Shown piece by piece: positions 16,422 through 25,072 of a stretch of DNA of 64,000 nucleotides. A program made the translations under genes and the position numbers. The notes under the pieces are model-generated. The model was given only the letters and a program-made list of their open reading frames with translations. It was not told where the DNA came from and made no database searches. The stretch is from Christensenellaceae bacterium (GTDB lineage Bacteria; Bacillota; Clostridia; Christensenellales; Aristaeellaceae), in assembly GCA_020025205.1 (NCBI GenBank), contig JAHHSO010000009.1:1-64000 (forward strand), written 5' to 3'. Within the stretch, counting starts at the first letter, position 1. Each line of letters begins with the position of its first letter.

Positions 16422-18609
16422 GTTTTTCTTCCGCCTTCTTTTCTCCTTCAGCCGCTTCGTCTTCCTGTTTGGCTTTTTGTTTCATGCGCTGCTGATTGTG
16501 TCTGGCTGCCCGCTTCAAATCCACGCTGGGATATTCAATTCGTTCATGGAATACGCCCTGCAAAACCTTTTCAAAAGCCGTACAGATGCGGCCAATGTCG
16601 CTGAACGTCAATGGACATTCATCAAGCTGGCCATCCTCCATCTTGCCGCGCACGAGCTTGCGAATCAGCGCTGAAATCTTATCCTGTGTGGGTTCTGACA
16701 GGGAGCGTACAGCGGCTTCCACCGTATCCGCCAGCATCAGGATGGCTGCTTCTGCCGTCTGCGGTTTGGGACCATCGTAACGAAAATCACGAACATCCAC
16801 ATTTTCTTCGCCAAACTGTTTGACCGCCTTCGCGTAGAAATACATAACCGGCGTGTCTCCATGATGCTGGCAGATCATGTCAATGATCTGCTCCGGCAGA
16901 TGGTGCTTTCTGGCCAATTCTGCGCCGTCCCGCGTATGCTCGGTCAAAATAGCCGTAGACACACGCGGATCGGTCTTATCATGCGGATTTTCGCCCATTT
17001 GGTTCTCTTTGAAATACAGCGGACGAATCAGCTTGCCTATATCGTGATAATATGCGCCGACACGCGCCAGAAGCGCATTGGCCCCGACTTCTTCTGCCGC
17101 CGCCTCTGCCAGATTAGCAACCACCATGCTATGATGATAGGTGCCAGGGGTCTCAATCATCAGACGGCGCAGAAGCGGCTGATTCGGATTGGACAGCTCA
17201 ATCAGCTTCGAGGATGTCACAAGGTTAAAGCCGGCTTCAAGTATCGGCTGCAAACCAACACATAAAACCGATGACATCAGGGATCCGACAATGGCATAAG
17301 ACGCTTCCGAGAAGATGCTGCCAAGATCATTAGACGTCAGCGCGCCAACGCATACGATGATCAGGAAATTAATGCCGCCCACCACAAGCCCCGTGATGAC
17401 CGAAAAGATACGAGCCGCATTCTTTCGCAGCATGTAGATGGCCGTCATGCCGCCGACATTGGCCATCAGAATGACGCTGAGCATCTGAGAAGTGGCCAGA
17501 TTGGCGCCCTTTTCCATCAGAAACGCAATGAGCAGCGACACCACCAGATTGACCACATATGCCTGCCTGTCCCCCAGAAGGTTGACCGCAAGCATCGCGC
17601 CCAACACAATCGGCATGGCATTGATGCTGACATACTCCCCGACAACAAGGCTGAGCGCCACTGTCAGCCCGCCTACAAGCAAAAGAACCAGCGAGCTTCT
17701 TGTCACATGGATCATATCCGGCGCAAAAATCACTACAAACAGATATGCACCCGCCAGAATCAGCGCGAGGATACCTGCTGCGCCCAGATACAGTGCAAAA
17801 TCAAAGCTGTTGCCCTGCAATAGCCCAAGAGAATCCAGCACAGCAATCTGATCAGCACGGATGCGGTCTCCCTTGACGACAATGTTCTGATCCTGCTTGT
17901 AAACAACAGGCTCTACCGCATCGCTCGCCTTCTGGCGATTGGCTTCTGTCGCTTCCTGATCAATCAGCATATTAGGCTGCAAACAGCTGCGCAGCGTTGG
18001 AATCGCTACATTATACCACAGGTCTGTTCTCGTGTTGTAGGACACAATCTGCTGAATGTTGTTGATGGCATCGTTAATCTGGCCTTCCGTGATGGTGGAA
18101 ACAAGAGCAGTTTTTGTAGCAGAGCTTAAAGACTGCGTTAAATTTTCAAAATCATGCCCATCCGTTTTCATCAGCGTCTGAAGCTGATAGTTGCTCAGCG
18201 TAATTTTTGTCAGAAGACCGGAGGCCTGTGTATAGTCTTCTTCCTTAAATTCGCCATCCCCTTCCCAGCCGGTTCGGATCTGTTCGCCCAGTTCACGCAC
18301 AGAACGCAGTTCGGAGAAAATAGCGTCCATATCGGAAAGAACCGTCTTTGACACGCTGTCATCCTTGTAATAAACAGGAGACACTGCTTCCGCCGCGGTC
18401 TGCCGGCGGCGCTTTGTCGCAATTTCGTCCACAATATCCTTGCTGGCTGTAATCGTCTTGGGCGCAACATCGCCGACACTCAGATCATACTGTTCCGGCG
18501 ATATTGCAAACAGACACAGAACGAGCAAAATCAGGTAAGTCATCACGCAAAACAGCACCTGCCGCACACGCAGACTCAGGTTTTCAAATCCTTTTGTCGT
18601 CTCTTCCAC
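16411..18609 (-). CDS. 7TMR-HDED/HD-domain membrane phosphodiesterase, PgpH type
   Basis: Membrane protein of the YqfF/PgpH family, known in Listeria and relatives to hydrolyse cyclic di-AMP. A single transmembrane helix near residues 12-35 is followed by a ~240-residue extracellular region, then a cluster of about seven membrane helices. The cytoplasmic HD domain has TYHHSMVVANLAEAAA, the metal-binding YHDIGKLIRP, and QHHGD. The GTG at 18609 is chosen because AGGAGG lies nine bases upstream (732 residues); it overlaps the phoH end by 26 bases. A longer frame has no ribosome site. As gdpP is missing from its usual place beside rplI, this may be a main c-di-AMP hydrolase. Confidence 0.9.
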   Translation of the reverse strand: MEETTKGFENLSLRVRQVLFCVMTYLILLVLCLFAISPEQYDLSVGDVAPKTITASKDIVDEIATKRRRQTAAEAVSPVYYKDDSVSKTVLSDMDAIFSELRSVRELGEQIRTGWEGDGEFKEEDYTQASGLLTKITLSNYQLQTLMKTDGHDFENLTQSLSSATKTALVSTITEGQINDAINNIQQIVSYNTRTDLWYNVAIPTLRSCLQPNMLIDQEATEANRQKASDAVEPVVYKQDQNIVVKGDRIRADQIAVLDSLGLLQGNSFDFALYLGAAGILALILAGAYLFVVIFAPDMIHVTRSSLVLLLVGGLTVALSLVVGEYVSINAMPIVLGAMLAVNLLGDRQAYVVNLVVSLLIAFLMEKGANLATSQMLSVILMANVGGMTAIYMLRKNAARIFSVITGLVVGGINFLIIVCVGALTSNDLGSIFSEASYAIVGSLMSSVLCVGLQPILEAGFNLVTSSKLIELSNPNQPLLRRLMIETPGTYHHSMVVANLAEAAAEEVGANALLARVGAYYHDIGKLIRPLYFKENQMGENPHDKTDPRVSTAILTEHTRDGAELARKHHLPEQIIDMICQHHGDTPVMYFYAKAVKQFGEENVDVRDFRYDGPKPQTAEAAILMLADTVEAAVRSLSEPTQDKISALIRKLVRGKMEDGQLDECPLTFSDIGRICTAFEKVLQGVFHERIEYPSVDLKRAARHNQQRMKQKAKQEDEAAEGEKKAEEKHEA

Positions 18610-19576
18610 TGTACTCTTCCTCCTTTGCGGCATAAGCATCGTAGGCGCAGACAATCCTTTGCACCAGTTCATGGCGCACGACATCCTGATGCCCCAGATG
18701 CATGATGGCAATGTCCTGCACACCCGAAAGCACCTCAACCGCTTCGATCAGGCCGCTCTTTCTGCCGCGCGGCAAATCAATTTGGGATGTGTCTCCCGTG
18801 ACCACAATTCTGGAGCGGAAGCCCATGCGCGTCAGAAACATCTTCATTTGCTCCTGCGTGGTATTTTGCGCCTCATCCAGAATGATAAATGCATCGGAGA
18901 GCGTCCGCCCGCGCATGTAAGCCAGCGGAGCAATCTCAATAATCCCGCGCTCCTGCATCCGCTGACACGTTTCTGCCCCCATCATGTCAAACAATGCATC
19001 GTAAAGCGGGCGCAGATACGGGTCAACCTTCTGCGTAAGGTCGCCAGGCAAAAAGCCAAGCTTCTCTCCCGCTTCAACCGCCGGACGCGTCAGAACGATT
19101 CTTTCCACGTCCTTTTTCTTTAACGCAGACACAGCCATCGCTATCGCCAGATATGTCTTTCCCGTGCCGGCAGGGCCCACGGCAAACGTCAGCGTATTGC
19201 GCTTCATGGCTTTTACATATTCCTTCTGGCCCAGCGTCTTGCAGCGAATCGGCTTTCCCCTGTACGTAGTTGCAACGACTTCACTGTACAGTCCATCCAG
19301 CTCGTCCAGTTCATCCTTTTCACACAGTGCCGCCGCATAGCGGACAACCGCCGTGTCCACGCGTTCACCGCGGCCTGCAAGCTTGATGAGGCTGCGAAGA
19401 ATTTTCTGCGTATCGTCGACCGATTTTTCCGTTCCACCCTCCACGACGAGTTCTCCGCCGCGCAGAGCGATTTTCACATCCATTAAATGTTCCAGCAGGC
19501 GGATATTTTCATCCCCTGTGCCAAACAAACTCTGCAATGCCCCGGATGCCGAGGCTAAACTCTGTTCATCTGCCAA
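18584..19576 (-). CDS. phoH: PhoH-family ATPase (PhoH/YbeZ)
   Basis: P-loop ATPase associated with ybeY and RNA metabolism. The C-terminal PhoH domain has GPAGTGKTYLAIAMA near 125-140, a Walker B FIILDEAQNTT segment and a VVTGDTSQIDLPRG motif. I favour the TTG at 19576 (330 residues) because GGGAGG lies nine bases upstream. An ATG 13 codons earlier sits directly after the yqfD stop with no ribosome site. The N-terminal ~100 residues form the KH-like region usual in this family. It is cotranscribed with yqfD upstream and the PgpH-type gene downstream. Confidence 0.93.
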   Translation of the reverse strand: MADEQSLASASGALQSLFGTGDENIRLLEHLMDVKIALRGGELVVEGGTEKSVDDTQKILRSLIKLAGRGERVDTAVVRYAAALCEKDELDELDGLYSEVVATTYRGKPIRCKTLGQKEYVKAMKRNTLTFAVGPAGTGKTYLAIAMAVSALKKKDVERIVLTRPAVEAGEKLGFLPGDLTQKVDPYLRPLYDALFDMMGAETCQRMQERGIIEIAPLAYMRGRTLSDAFIILDEAQNTTQEQMKMFLTRMGFRSRIVVTGDTSQIDLPRGRKSGLIEAVEVLSGVQDIAIMHLGHQDVVRHELVQRIVCAYDAYAAKEEEYSGRDDKRI

Positions 19577-19619
19577 AGAAGCAGTCCTCCCGTAATCCCG
19601 AAATCGGGACATCATTCAA

Positions 19620-20741
19620 TTATTCCGAGCTGATTCGTCCAGCGATATCCTTTTCATATTCAAGGACAACCTTTGCACACACCATCTCATTTTCTATTAT
19701 ACTATACTCTACCCATTTTTCAAGGATTTCAGTGCCGGGCGGACAGTTTAATTTCGCAATTTTCTCTGCCGCCCCCTGTGCTTGACTGCGCGCGTCATTT
19801 TCTGCGCGTTCACGCGGCACATAAACCACTTCTGCCATTGTCTCAATTCGCCGCCAGACTGGCAGATATAACCCCACAATGGGCTGACGCACCACGGTGA
19901 CATCCTGTTCCTTGAACGGCTTGGCGTCCACGACAACGCGGCTGCTCCATGGGCTTTCCAATGTCACGCGCTGGCGAATCAGTCCCGTCTCAACTGTCCC
20001 CGTTCTTGCCAGCGAAACGCGAGCCTCCCCCTGCGAAAAAACGCGTGCATAGACTTTTCCTTCTGCCTGAACAGCATTTGTTCCTTCAAGCGTCGGCTCT
20101 TCTCCGGAAATGAGCACCTGTCCCCTTCTGACAGCTTGTCCAGGCTCCACCCTCGGTGTACCGCTCTGCACGCTCATGCTCAAAACAATACCGGCCTGTG
20201 CCGCCACAATATCCATGCCGCTGCCCTGCACGGCGTTTTGTTCCCCCTGCCGCGCCGGGCGGCAGTCCACCACAAGCGTACTGCCTTCAAAACGCGCAGC
20301 TGTATGGGCAAGTCCGGGCAAGCGAAGCGCCAGCCTGTCCGAGAGTTCATCCGTAGAAACCCCCTTCTTCCATCTGCTGATGTGCGCTTCTTCAAGGCAG
20401 CGGAAAACCTCCGCTTCATGCTCTCCTGCACCCAGAACTTCTACCTGGAGCACCATTTGGGAAGACAGGAAAATCAGAAAAACCCCCAGAAGCGCTCCTG
20501 CTGCTAACGTGCCTTTGCGTTTGATCCCATACAAAATGCGCCAAACAAGCCCCGCGTGCGCTTCCTTCACCTGCCAGCCATAACGCTCGCAGAGTTGGCG
20601 CATCTGCGTCTCCTGTCTGTCCGGCACACTCACCATCATGCCGCCCGCATCAACCCGCCGCACCCGGCGAAGCAGAATACCCGATTCCGCCGCCTTTTCC
20701 AGCAGCCGCTCCAGATTCAGACCCCCGACCTCAAGGTCCAT
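19620..20741 (-). CDS. yqfD: Sporulation protein YqfD
   Basis: Homologue of the sporulation protein YqfD (SpoIV stage in related Clostridia naming). The 373 residues include an N-terminal ~80-residue cytosolic domain with RRVRRVDAGGMMVSV. One transmembrane helix follows at ~92-112 (TLAAGALLGVFLIFLSSQMVL), then a FtsQ/POTRA-like extracytoplasmic part. The segment VRRGQVLISGEE resembles the lipoyl-like hairpin of the family. GGGGGGAGAAGA precedes ATG. The family is induced under sigma-E in Bacillus; I saw no convincing sigma-E promoter here. Confidence 0.9.
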   Translation of the reverse strand: MDLEVGGLNLERLLEKAAESGILLRRVRRVDAGGMMVSVPDRQETQMRQLCERYGWQVKEAHAGLVWRILYGIKRKGTLAAGALLGVFLIFLSSQMVLQVEVLGAGEHEAEVFRCLEEAHISRWKKGVSTDELSDRLALRLPGLAHTAARFEGSTLVVDCRPARQGEQNAVQGSGMDIVAAQAGIVLSMSVQSGTPRVEPGQAVRRGQVLISGEEPTLEGTNAVQAEGKVYARVFSQGEARVSLARTGTVETGLIRQRVTLESPWSSRVVVDAKPFKEQDVTVVRQPIVGLYLPVWRRIETMAEVVYVPRERAENDARSQAQGAAEKIAKLNCPPGTEILEKWVEYSIIENEMVCAKVVLEYEKDIAGRISSE

Positions 20742-20755
20742 TCTTCTCCCCCCTG

Positions 20756-21022
20756 TCAGGCCCCATAGGTCACCGTAATCACTTCTCCGTCAATCAGCGC
20801 TGCATCTACGGACATTTCCCGAAGCCGCAGTTCCTTTCCCTCAACCGTTAAAATGCCGCGGCCTGTTTTCAGCCGAATCCGTTGTGCTGTCAGCTCCACA
20901 ACGCCGTGTTGTCCCTCCACAAGCGCCGCACTGCGTCCCGTCATGGTTACGCGTGCGCAGTCGCTTACAGCGTCCTCCGGCAAACCGGCATGCAGCATCA
21001 GCAGCCGTGTCTTTTTCTTCAA
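20756..21022 (-). CDS. yqfC: Sporulation protein YqfC
   Basis: Small (88-residue) protein of the YabP/YqfC family, found only in spore formers or their recent relatives. The family pattern is visible: CARVTMTGRSAALVEGQHGVV, then LTVEGKELRLREM and GEVITVTYG at the end. It starts with TTG after GAGGAGGG (spacing six). It precedes yqfD by 14 bases, the universal pairing. This pair is the best evidence in the window that the organism descends from an endospore former. Confidence 0.9.
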   Translation of the reverse strand: MKKKTRLLMLHAGLPEDAVSDCARVTMTGRSAALVEGQHGVVELTAQRIRLKTGRGILTVEGKELRLREMSVDAALIDGEVITVTYGA

Positions 21023-21107
21023 ATTGTTCCCTCCTCAGCTGGTCATTCAGCCTCAAAAGAAGGTATGCGCCGCAGCGGTCTGCAAGAACACACGGATGGC
21101 AAGCAAA

Positions 21108-21130
21108 AAGGCGGGAATCTCTCCCGCCTT
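21108..21130 (-). terminator. Terminator of the pseudo-receiver gene
   Basis: Nine-base arms AAGGCGGGA/TCCCGCCTT (21108-21116, 21122-21130) are followed on the minus strand by TTTGCTTG. It lies ten bases beyond the stop of the gene at 21141, separating it from the yqfC series. Confidence 0.75.
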
Positions 21131-21140
21131 GATATGGTTT

Positions 21141-21944
21141 TTAATGTGCCAGCCGCAGCGCGTTTTCCTTTCCCAGCGCGTACAGGCTGTCATACGATAC
21201 AACGCGCTTAATCGTGAGCGCCAATTCAAAATACTCGTCCAAGCTGTGCTGGCAATGCTCCAGATGAATCATCATCTGCTCATATACTTCTTGCTTTGTC
21301 ATCTCTTCCTGCGGCAGCGCAATCAGTCGCATATGATGCGGATTGATGATCAGAAGCACGAAACTCACGCGCGAATCGCCATTTTCAAAGATATTCTTCA
21401 GAGCATTTTCCAAACGCTCCCGTCCATAGCGCCACACTTCCGACAGGAAGTAATCCCCCTGCGGCAGCCGGAACGAAGACATCGCCACTGGACGAGAAGC
21501 ATCCAGATTGGTCATCCTCAAAGACCGCATGCGCTCGTCAATCTTTGTCTGATCGTATGGCGCGCCGCGCAGAAGATCGCACAGAAATTCACCCTGCATA
21601 GCGCGTGTCAGGTCATCCACCTGCTTATTGCGCCTGACTGCATCGCGAGCCGACAAAAGACGGCGGGCATTGCTGATTTCGCGGCGAAGGCGTGCTTCAT
21701 CGCGCGCAGTCTCCATCCCCAGCATTTCGGGACGACGGGACAGGTACGCAAATAAGCGTTTGCCTTCGCTGACAGACAGCAGCCAGGAAATCGCATCAAA
21801 GCGGTTTTTAGACAACTTTTCAATGCCTTCCTGTGCATTTGCCGCGACTGTCGGCTTCTCAAATCCCAGATTTTCCCATTCAGAATAGTGCTGATACAAC
21901 GAACGTATTTCTTCCTTATCGGAAACCAGCAGAAGTTTATACAT
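21141..21944 (-). CDS. Orphan pseudo-receiver protein, YesN-like N-terminus without DNA-binding domain
   Basis: A 267-residue protein whose first ~110 residues look like a response-regulator receiver: KLLLVSDKEEIRSLYQ, WENLGF and AQEGIEKLSKNRFDAISWLL. Where AraC-type YesN regulators carry the phospho-accepting Asp in an ISDI/ITDI strand, this protein reads ISWLL, so phosphorylation is unlikely. The middle and C-terminal parts resemble the linker and GGDEF-like region of such regulators. The chain stops where the AraC helix-turn-helix would begin. It has its own promoter and terminator and no sensor kinase beside it. Role unknown; a phosphorylation-independent adaptor is one possibility. Confidence 0.65.
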   Translation of the reverse strand: MYKLLLVSDKEEIRSLYQHYSEWENLGFEKPTVAANAQEGIEKLSKNRFDAISWLLSVSEGKRLFAYLSRRPEMLGMETARDEARLRREISNARRLLSARDAVRRNKQVDDLTRAMQGEFLCDLLRGAPYDQTKIDERMRSLRMTNLDASRPVAMSSFRLPQGDYFLSEVWRYGRERLENALKNIFENGDSRVSFVLLIINPHHMRLIALPQEEMTKQEVYEQMMIHLEHCQHSLDEYFELALTIKRVVSYDSLYALGKENALRLAH

Positions 21945-21999
21945 GGTTCCTCCACGAATCTTTTTTCATCAACTGCATGTAACAAACATATATGGTTCT

Positions 22000-22028
22000 A
22001 TTATAGGTCAAATTCCCGTCAAAAACAA
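22000..22028 (-). promoter_or_regulatory. Promoter of the pseudo-receiver gene
   Basis: TATAAT (22000-22005 on the minus strand) lies 17 bases from TTGTTT (22023-22028). The -10 is perfect, the -35 weak, suggesting moderate or activator-dependent expression. Confidence 0.55.
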
Positions 22029-22095
22029 GCATCCCGGTCATTTTCTTTAAAATTGAGTGAAAAACAGGCTGATTCAGAGATTTTGAGCAAAGAAA

Positions 22096-22135
22096 AAAGA
22101 GCTGCCGCAAGGTTTTCCCTTCGCAGCAGCTCTTT
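22096..22135 (-). terminator. Terminator of the foldase lipoprotein gene
   Basis: An imperfect ~15-base stem (AGAGCTGC...GCAGCTCT) with a TTTT/AAAA loop is followed on the minus strand by TTTTTTCTTT. It lies six bases after the stop codon at 22141. Confidence 0.8.
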
Positions 22136-22140
22136 GCTTC

Positions 22141-23661
22141 TTACTTCATGACCTTCGGGTAGGTCTCCACCGTTGCCTCGGACACCCACTGTGTCAATGC
22201 CGCCTCAAAGGCTGCATCCTGTGCCTGAGCAAGCAGCTGATCATGCAGGGCAGTTTTGATCTCGTCGGTCATTTCCACAACGCCCGCCGGGATATCACCC
22301 GCGTACTGAAGAATGTGATAGCCGTAGCCCGTCTTAACCAAACCGGACACGTCTCCCACATTGGCAAGCGCCATAGCAGCCTCCTGGAAGCTCGGCTCGT
22401 AAACGCTCAAGCCTTCGCGCACAAGATAACCGCGTGTCTTGTTCGGCTCGCTGTTCATGCCCTGATCCTTGCCGTATGCTTCAATCAGCTCATCAAAGTT
22501 CGTTCCTTCCTGAGCCTTGGCAAGCGCTTCCTCTGCGATGGGCAGAATCTCCTCATACGCTGCTGCCATCACTTCGTCCAGCTTGGTCTGCTTTTCAGCA
22601 ATCGCCGGTTCCTGCTCTGCAACAGTCGCCTCAAGAGAAGCTACCTGCTCATTGTAGCTGTTGAGCGCATCCTCGTCATACTTCGAGACATCCTGCGCCT
22701 TCAAATCTGCCAACTGCTTGTTGGCATCGTCCAGCGTGTTCTGCGCCGTTCTGATTTCCGTGTTCAGTGCGTCAATTTCGCTCTGCTTTTCATCGGAGAA
22801 CTTGACCAGCAGATTCTTAACGCCACGATATCCTTCCGGCGCATAGTAGTTGACCGTACCGCGCTGTTCAGCCGCCACGTAGCCGTTAGGCGACTCATCA
22901 TAGCTTTCTTTCTGCTGTGCAGCAATGGCGTCAAACTCTGCCTTAATCTGCTCGTCCGTTACAACAACGTCCTTCACGGCATACTCGCGAACCTTCTGCG
23001 CCTGTACTTCCGACGCCTTGCTGTCGATCAGATACTCACGCGTATAGCCGATCGCTTCCAGATCCTTGAGCAGCATCTCGTCCAGCTCCGCATTGGTCAC
23101 AGTCGCCTTAGGCGTCGTATCATTAGCTGCTTCGCCAGCAGTGGCTTCGCTCTCAACGGCTTCACCAGCGGTGGCTTCGACAGCAGCCGCTTCGCCAGCA
23201 GTCGCTTCGGCTTTAAGACGCTCGGCCTCTTCTTCAACCGTTTCCAGATCCGGGTAGTTCTGGAAACGAATCATCATCTTATACAGATCCAACATCTGGT
23301 CGGCTTCAGCCTCAACCCCAGCCTGATCCTCTTCGGGCAGCGGATCAAAGCCCAGCTCCTTGATCTTGTCGCCAAGAACGGTGCTCTCAATCATCTGCTC
23401 CAGAGCAGATTCACCATATGCCTTGATGTCGTCTTCCGTCAGCTGCATGGCGCTGCCAAAATACTGCATGGCATACTGCTGATAGTAGCTGGCCAGATAA
23501 TCCCTGTATGCCAGCCATTCAGCCTTGGTGATCTCGGTATCGTTGACCTTTGCCACCACCTGATTGCCATCCAGCTCAGCATCATAGCCGATCAGATTGC
23601 AGCCGGACATCATCATCACCGCCGCAAGCAGCATGGCGATCAATGCGATTCCCTTTTTCAT
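22141..23661 (-). CDS. PrsA-like foldase lipoprotein (SurA-N/parvulin)
   Basis: Extracytoplasmic peptidyl-prolyl isomerase/foldase. The ATG at 23661 gives a lipoprotein signal, basic KK then a hydrophobic run ending MMSGC; AAAGGAAG precedes it. A SurA-N-like chaperone domain spans about 35-270. It is interrupted by an Ala/Glu-rich EATAGEA repeat stretch (about 155-180). The parvulin region begins GVKNLLVKF and ends TGYGYHILQYAGD near 480. Between them lies a ~80-residue charged heptad-like insertion (SEIDALNTEI... to ...EEILPI), probably a coiled-coil hairpin inside the isomerase domain. Length 506 residues. It is monocistronic with its own consensus promoter and terminator. Confidence 0.85.
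   Translation of the reverse strand: MKKGIALIAMLLAAVMMMSGCNLIGYDAELDGNQVVAKVNDTEITKAEWLAYRDYLASYYQQYAMQYFGSAMQLTEDDIKAYGESALEQMIESTVLGDKIKELGFDPLPEEDQAGVEAEADQMLDLYKMMIRFQNYPDLETVEEEAERLKAEATAGEAAAVEATAGEAVESEATAGEAANDTTPKATVTNAELDEMLLKDLEAIGYTREYLIDSKASEVQAQKVREYAVKDVVVTDEQIKAEFDAIAAQQKESYDESPNGYVAAEQRGTVNYYAPEGYRGVKNLLVKFSDEKQSEIDALNTEIRTAQNTLDDANKQLADLKAQDVSKYDEDALNSYNEQVASLEATVAEQEPAIAEKQTKLDEVMAAAYEEILPIAEEALAKAQEGTNFDELIEAYGKDQGMNSEPNKTRGYLVREGLSVYEPSFQEAAMALANVGDVSGLVKTGYGYHILQYAGDIPAGVVEMTDEIKTALHDQLLAQAQDAAFEAALTQWVSEATVETYPKVMK
23128..23209 (-). repeat. 30-base tandem repeat coding EATAGEA units
   Basis: Three copies of a 20-base core (starting at 23129, 23159 and 23189, exactly 30 bases apart) differ at one or two positions. 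They encode three EATAGEA segments within the foldase lipoprotein. The period keeps the reading frame, so copy-number change would alter linker length only. Confidence 0.8.
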
Positions 23662-23706
23662 AACTCGTTCTCTTCCTTTCAGCCTAAACTCGACAATATA
23701 CATCCA

Positions 23707-23735
23707 ATTATAATAAGCCGTCTTGAAATTGTCAA
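23707..23735 (-). promoter_or_regulatory. Consensus sigma-A promoter of the foldase gene
   Basis: Perfect TTGACA (23730-23735) and TATAAT (23707-23712) are separated by 17 bases on the minus strand, about 45 bases before the ATG. It is one of the strongest promoters in the window, fitting an abundant surface foldase. Confidence 0.88.
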
Positions 23736-23782
23736 GCAAACTCAGGCAGTTGTCCGGCAGTCTGTAAAAATTCACGTTCGTT

Positions 23783-25072
23783 TCACAATTTTCTTTCCAG
23801 AATTTTCACGCCGAACCATTTACTCAGCGTCTTATTGGGCCATTCGTCCGGATTTTCGGACAATATGATGCCCATTGTGAACGGCGATTCGCTGGGGACG
23901 CTGTCAATTTCCACGCTCTCCTCCCCTGCAGAAACAGCCTGCTGAATTCTGTCCAGCTGAATCTGCCACCTTGCTTCATGAGCACGGACATCCCCAGCAG
24001 CCTGGACGCTCCTCGCCGCTGTCAAGACAAGCAGCACAAGCGCCAGTTTTTCCATCTTGACATCAGCCGCAAGCGTCAGACATGCTGCAAGCGCCAAAAC
24101 AACAGTGCTTGTCAGCGACCTGTCCGACAATTCTGGAGAAGCCACCATGGCAAACGCACAAAGAAGCGAACATGCAAACAGAATTGCTGCCCATACTGTA
24201 CGCACTTTCGTGCTTTTGCGCTTGTATATAAGGAAAGCAGCCACGATCCATAAAATCACCGTGTACAATCCTGTGTACAGCGCAATAATGACCATACGCT
24301 TAATGAATTCCAACAGCATGGACTCATAGCTGTACACAGATGCTCGGGCAAAATTGCCCGGAGCCAGAATCATGAGCGCCGCACCTGCTGCCTGCGCAAA
24401 AAGCGCCGCCGCCTGCCACGGGCGGACAGGTCTGTTTTTTCTCCAGTCCATCAGCAGCAAACATGCCGTCATAGCCAGCACACCGCAGGCCGTATTTTCA
24501 TTTGTCCAGCCCGCAAGGAAGGACAGCACAACAGCCAGAACGCCTCCATGCTTCGAGAAAAAACCGCCTTCCGCCGCATTTCGGTACAAAAGCAGCGGCA
24601 GAAGCCCCAGCGCTGTGCCCCACAAATAGTTGCATGCGCCGTCCAGCCAGAGGAACACCGTGCCGAAAAATGGAAGAAACAGCATAAAAAACGCATGTGC
24701 AAACGCAAGAATCGGCCAGCAGTATGCCTTTTCGCGTGGCTTTGACAGCGCGTAGATTTCAAGAAGAAGCAGCACATACATGCCCGTATTCAAAACATTG
24801 AATACCGCTTTGCCCCAATACAAAAAAATCTGTGCAAGCGCATGGACAATGCTTCTTCCGCCCCATAGATTGTAATGTTCTATCTGAGAGGCAATTACAT
24901 CGAAAAAGCCGCTGACCGGCTTGCCCGTAGCCCAACTGATGCTGTAATCATAATCATCCATCTGCAACGGCGTATGGTGATTCAGATACAGCATCGTGCC
25001 GGCTATCATTGCCAGCAGCAGCACAAAAATCAGCTGATGCCTGCGCTTTGTGCAGGCATCAGACGTGCTCAC
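23783..25072 (-). CDS. Polytopic membrane protein, DUF6056-like/GT-C-like
   Basis: A 429-residue protein with about ten to twelve hydrophobic segments. After the first helix (residues ~13-31) an acidic motif QMDDYDYS occurs, placed like the first-loop Asp motif of GT-C glycosyltransferases and matching proteins annotated DUF6056. FLWLDGACNYLWGTALGL and GWTNENTACG are further landmarks. The frame starts with a GTG overlapping the TGA of the upstream stress-protein gene. A strong hairpin lies inside its first codons. A role in transferring lipid-linked sugars is possible but unproven; no partner glycan genes are nearby. Confidence 0.7.
   Translation of the reverse strand: MSTSDACTKRRHQLIFVLLLAMIAGTMLYLNHHTPLQMDDYDYSISWATGKPVSGFFDVIASQIEHYNLWGGRSIVHALAQIFLYWGKAVFNVLNTGMYVLLLLEIYALSKPREKAYCWPILAFAHAFFMLFLPFFGTVFLWLDGACNYLWGTALGLLPLLLYRNAAEGGFFSKHGGVLAVVLSFLAGWTNENTACGVLAMTACLLLMDWRKNRPVRPWQAAALFAQAAGAALMILAPGNFARASVYSYESMLLEFIKRMVIIALYTGLYTVILWIVAAFLIYKRKSTKVRTVWAAILFACSLLCAFAMVASPELSDRSLTSTVVLALAACLTLAADVKMEKLALVLLVLTAARSVQAAGDVRAHEARWQIQLDRIQQAVSAGEESVEIDSVPSESPFTMGIILSENPDEWPNKTLSKWFGVKILERKL
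25036..25060 (-). terminator. Terminator-like hairpin inside the start of the membrane-protein gene
   Basis: Perfect nine-base arms GATGCCTGC/GCAGGCATC (25052-25060 and 25036-25044, minus reading) enclose seven bases and are followed by AGCTGATTTTTG. It sits only about four codons inside the GTG-started reading frame. It may end most transcripts of the topB series or attenuate the downstream gene. The U-run is displaced by five bases, so efficiency is uncertain. Confidence 0.5.

Noticed and set aside
20993..21107. Sigma-E promoter for yqfC-yqfD
   Set aside because: A CATACC-like element exists upstream, but no matching -35 at the expected distance.
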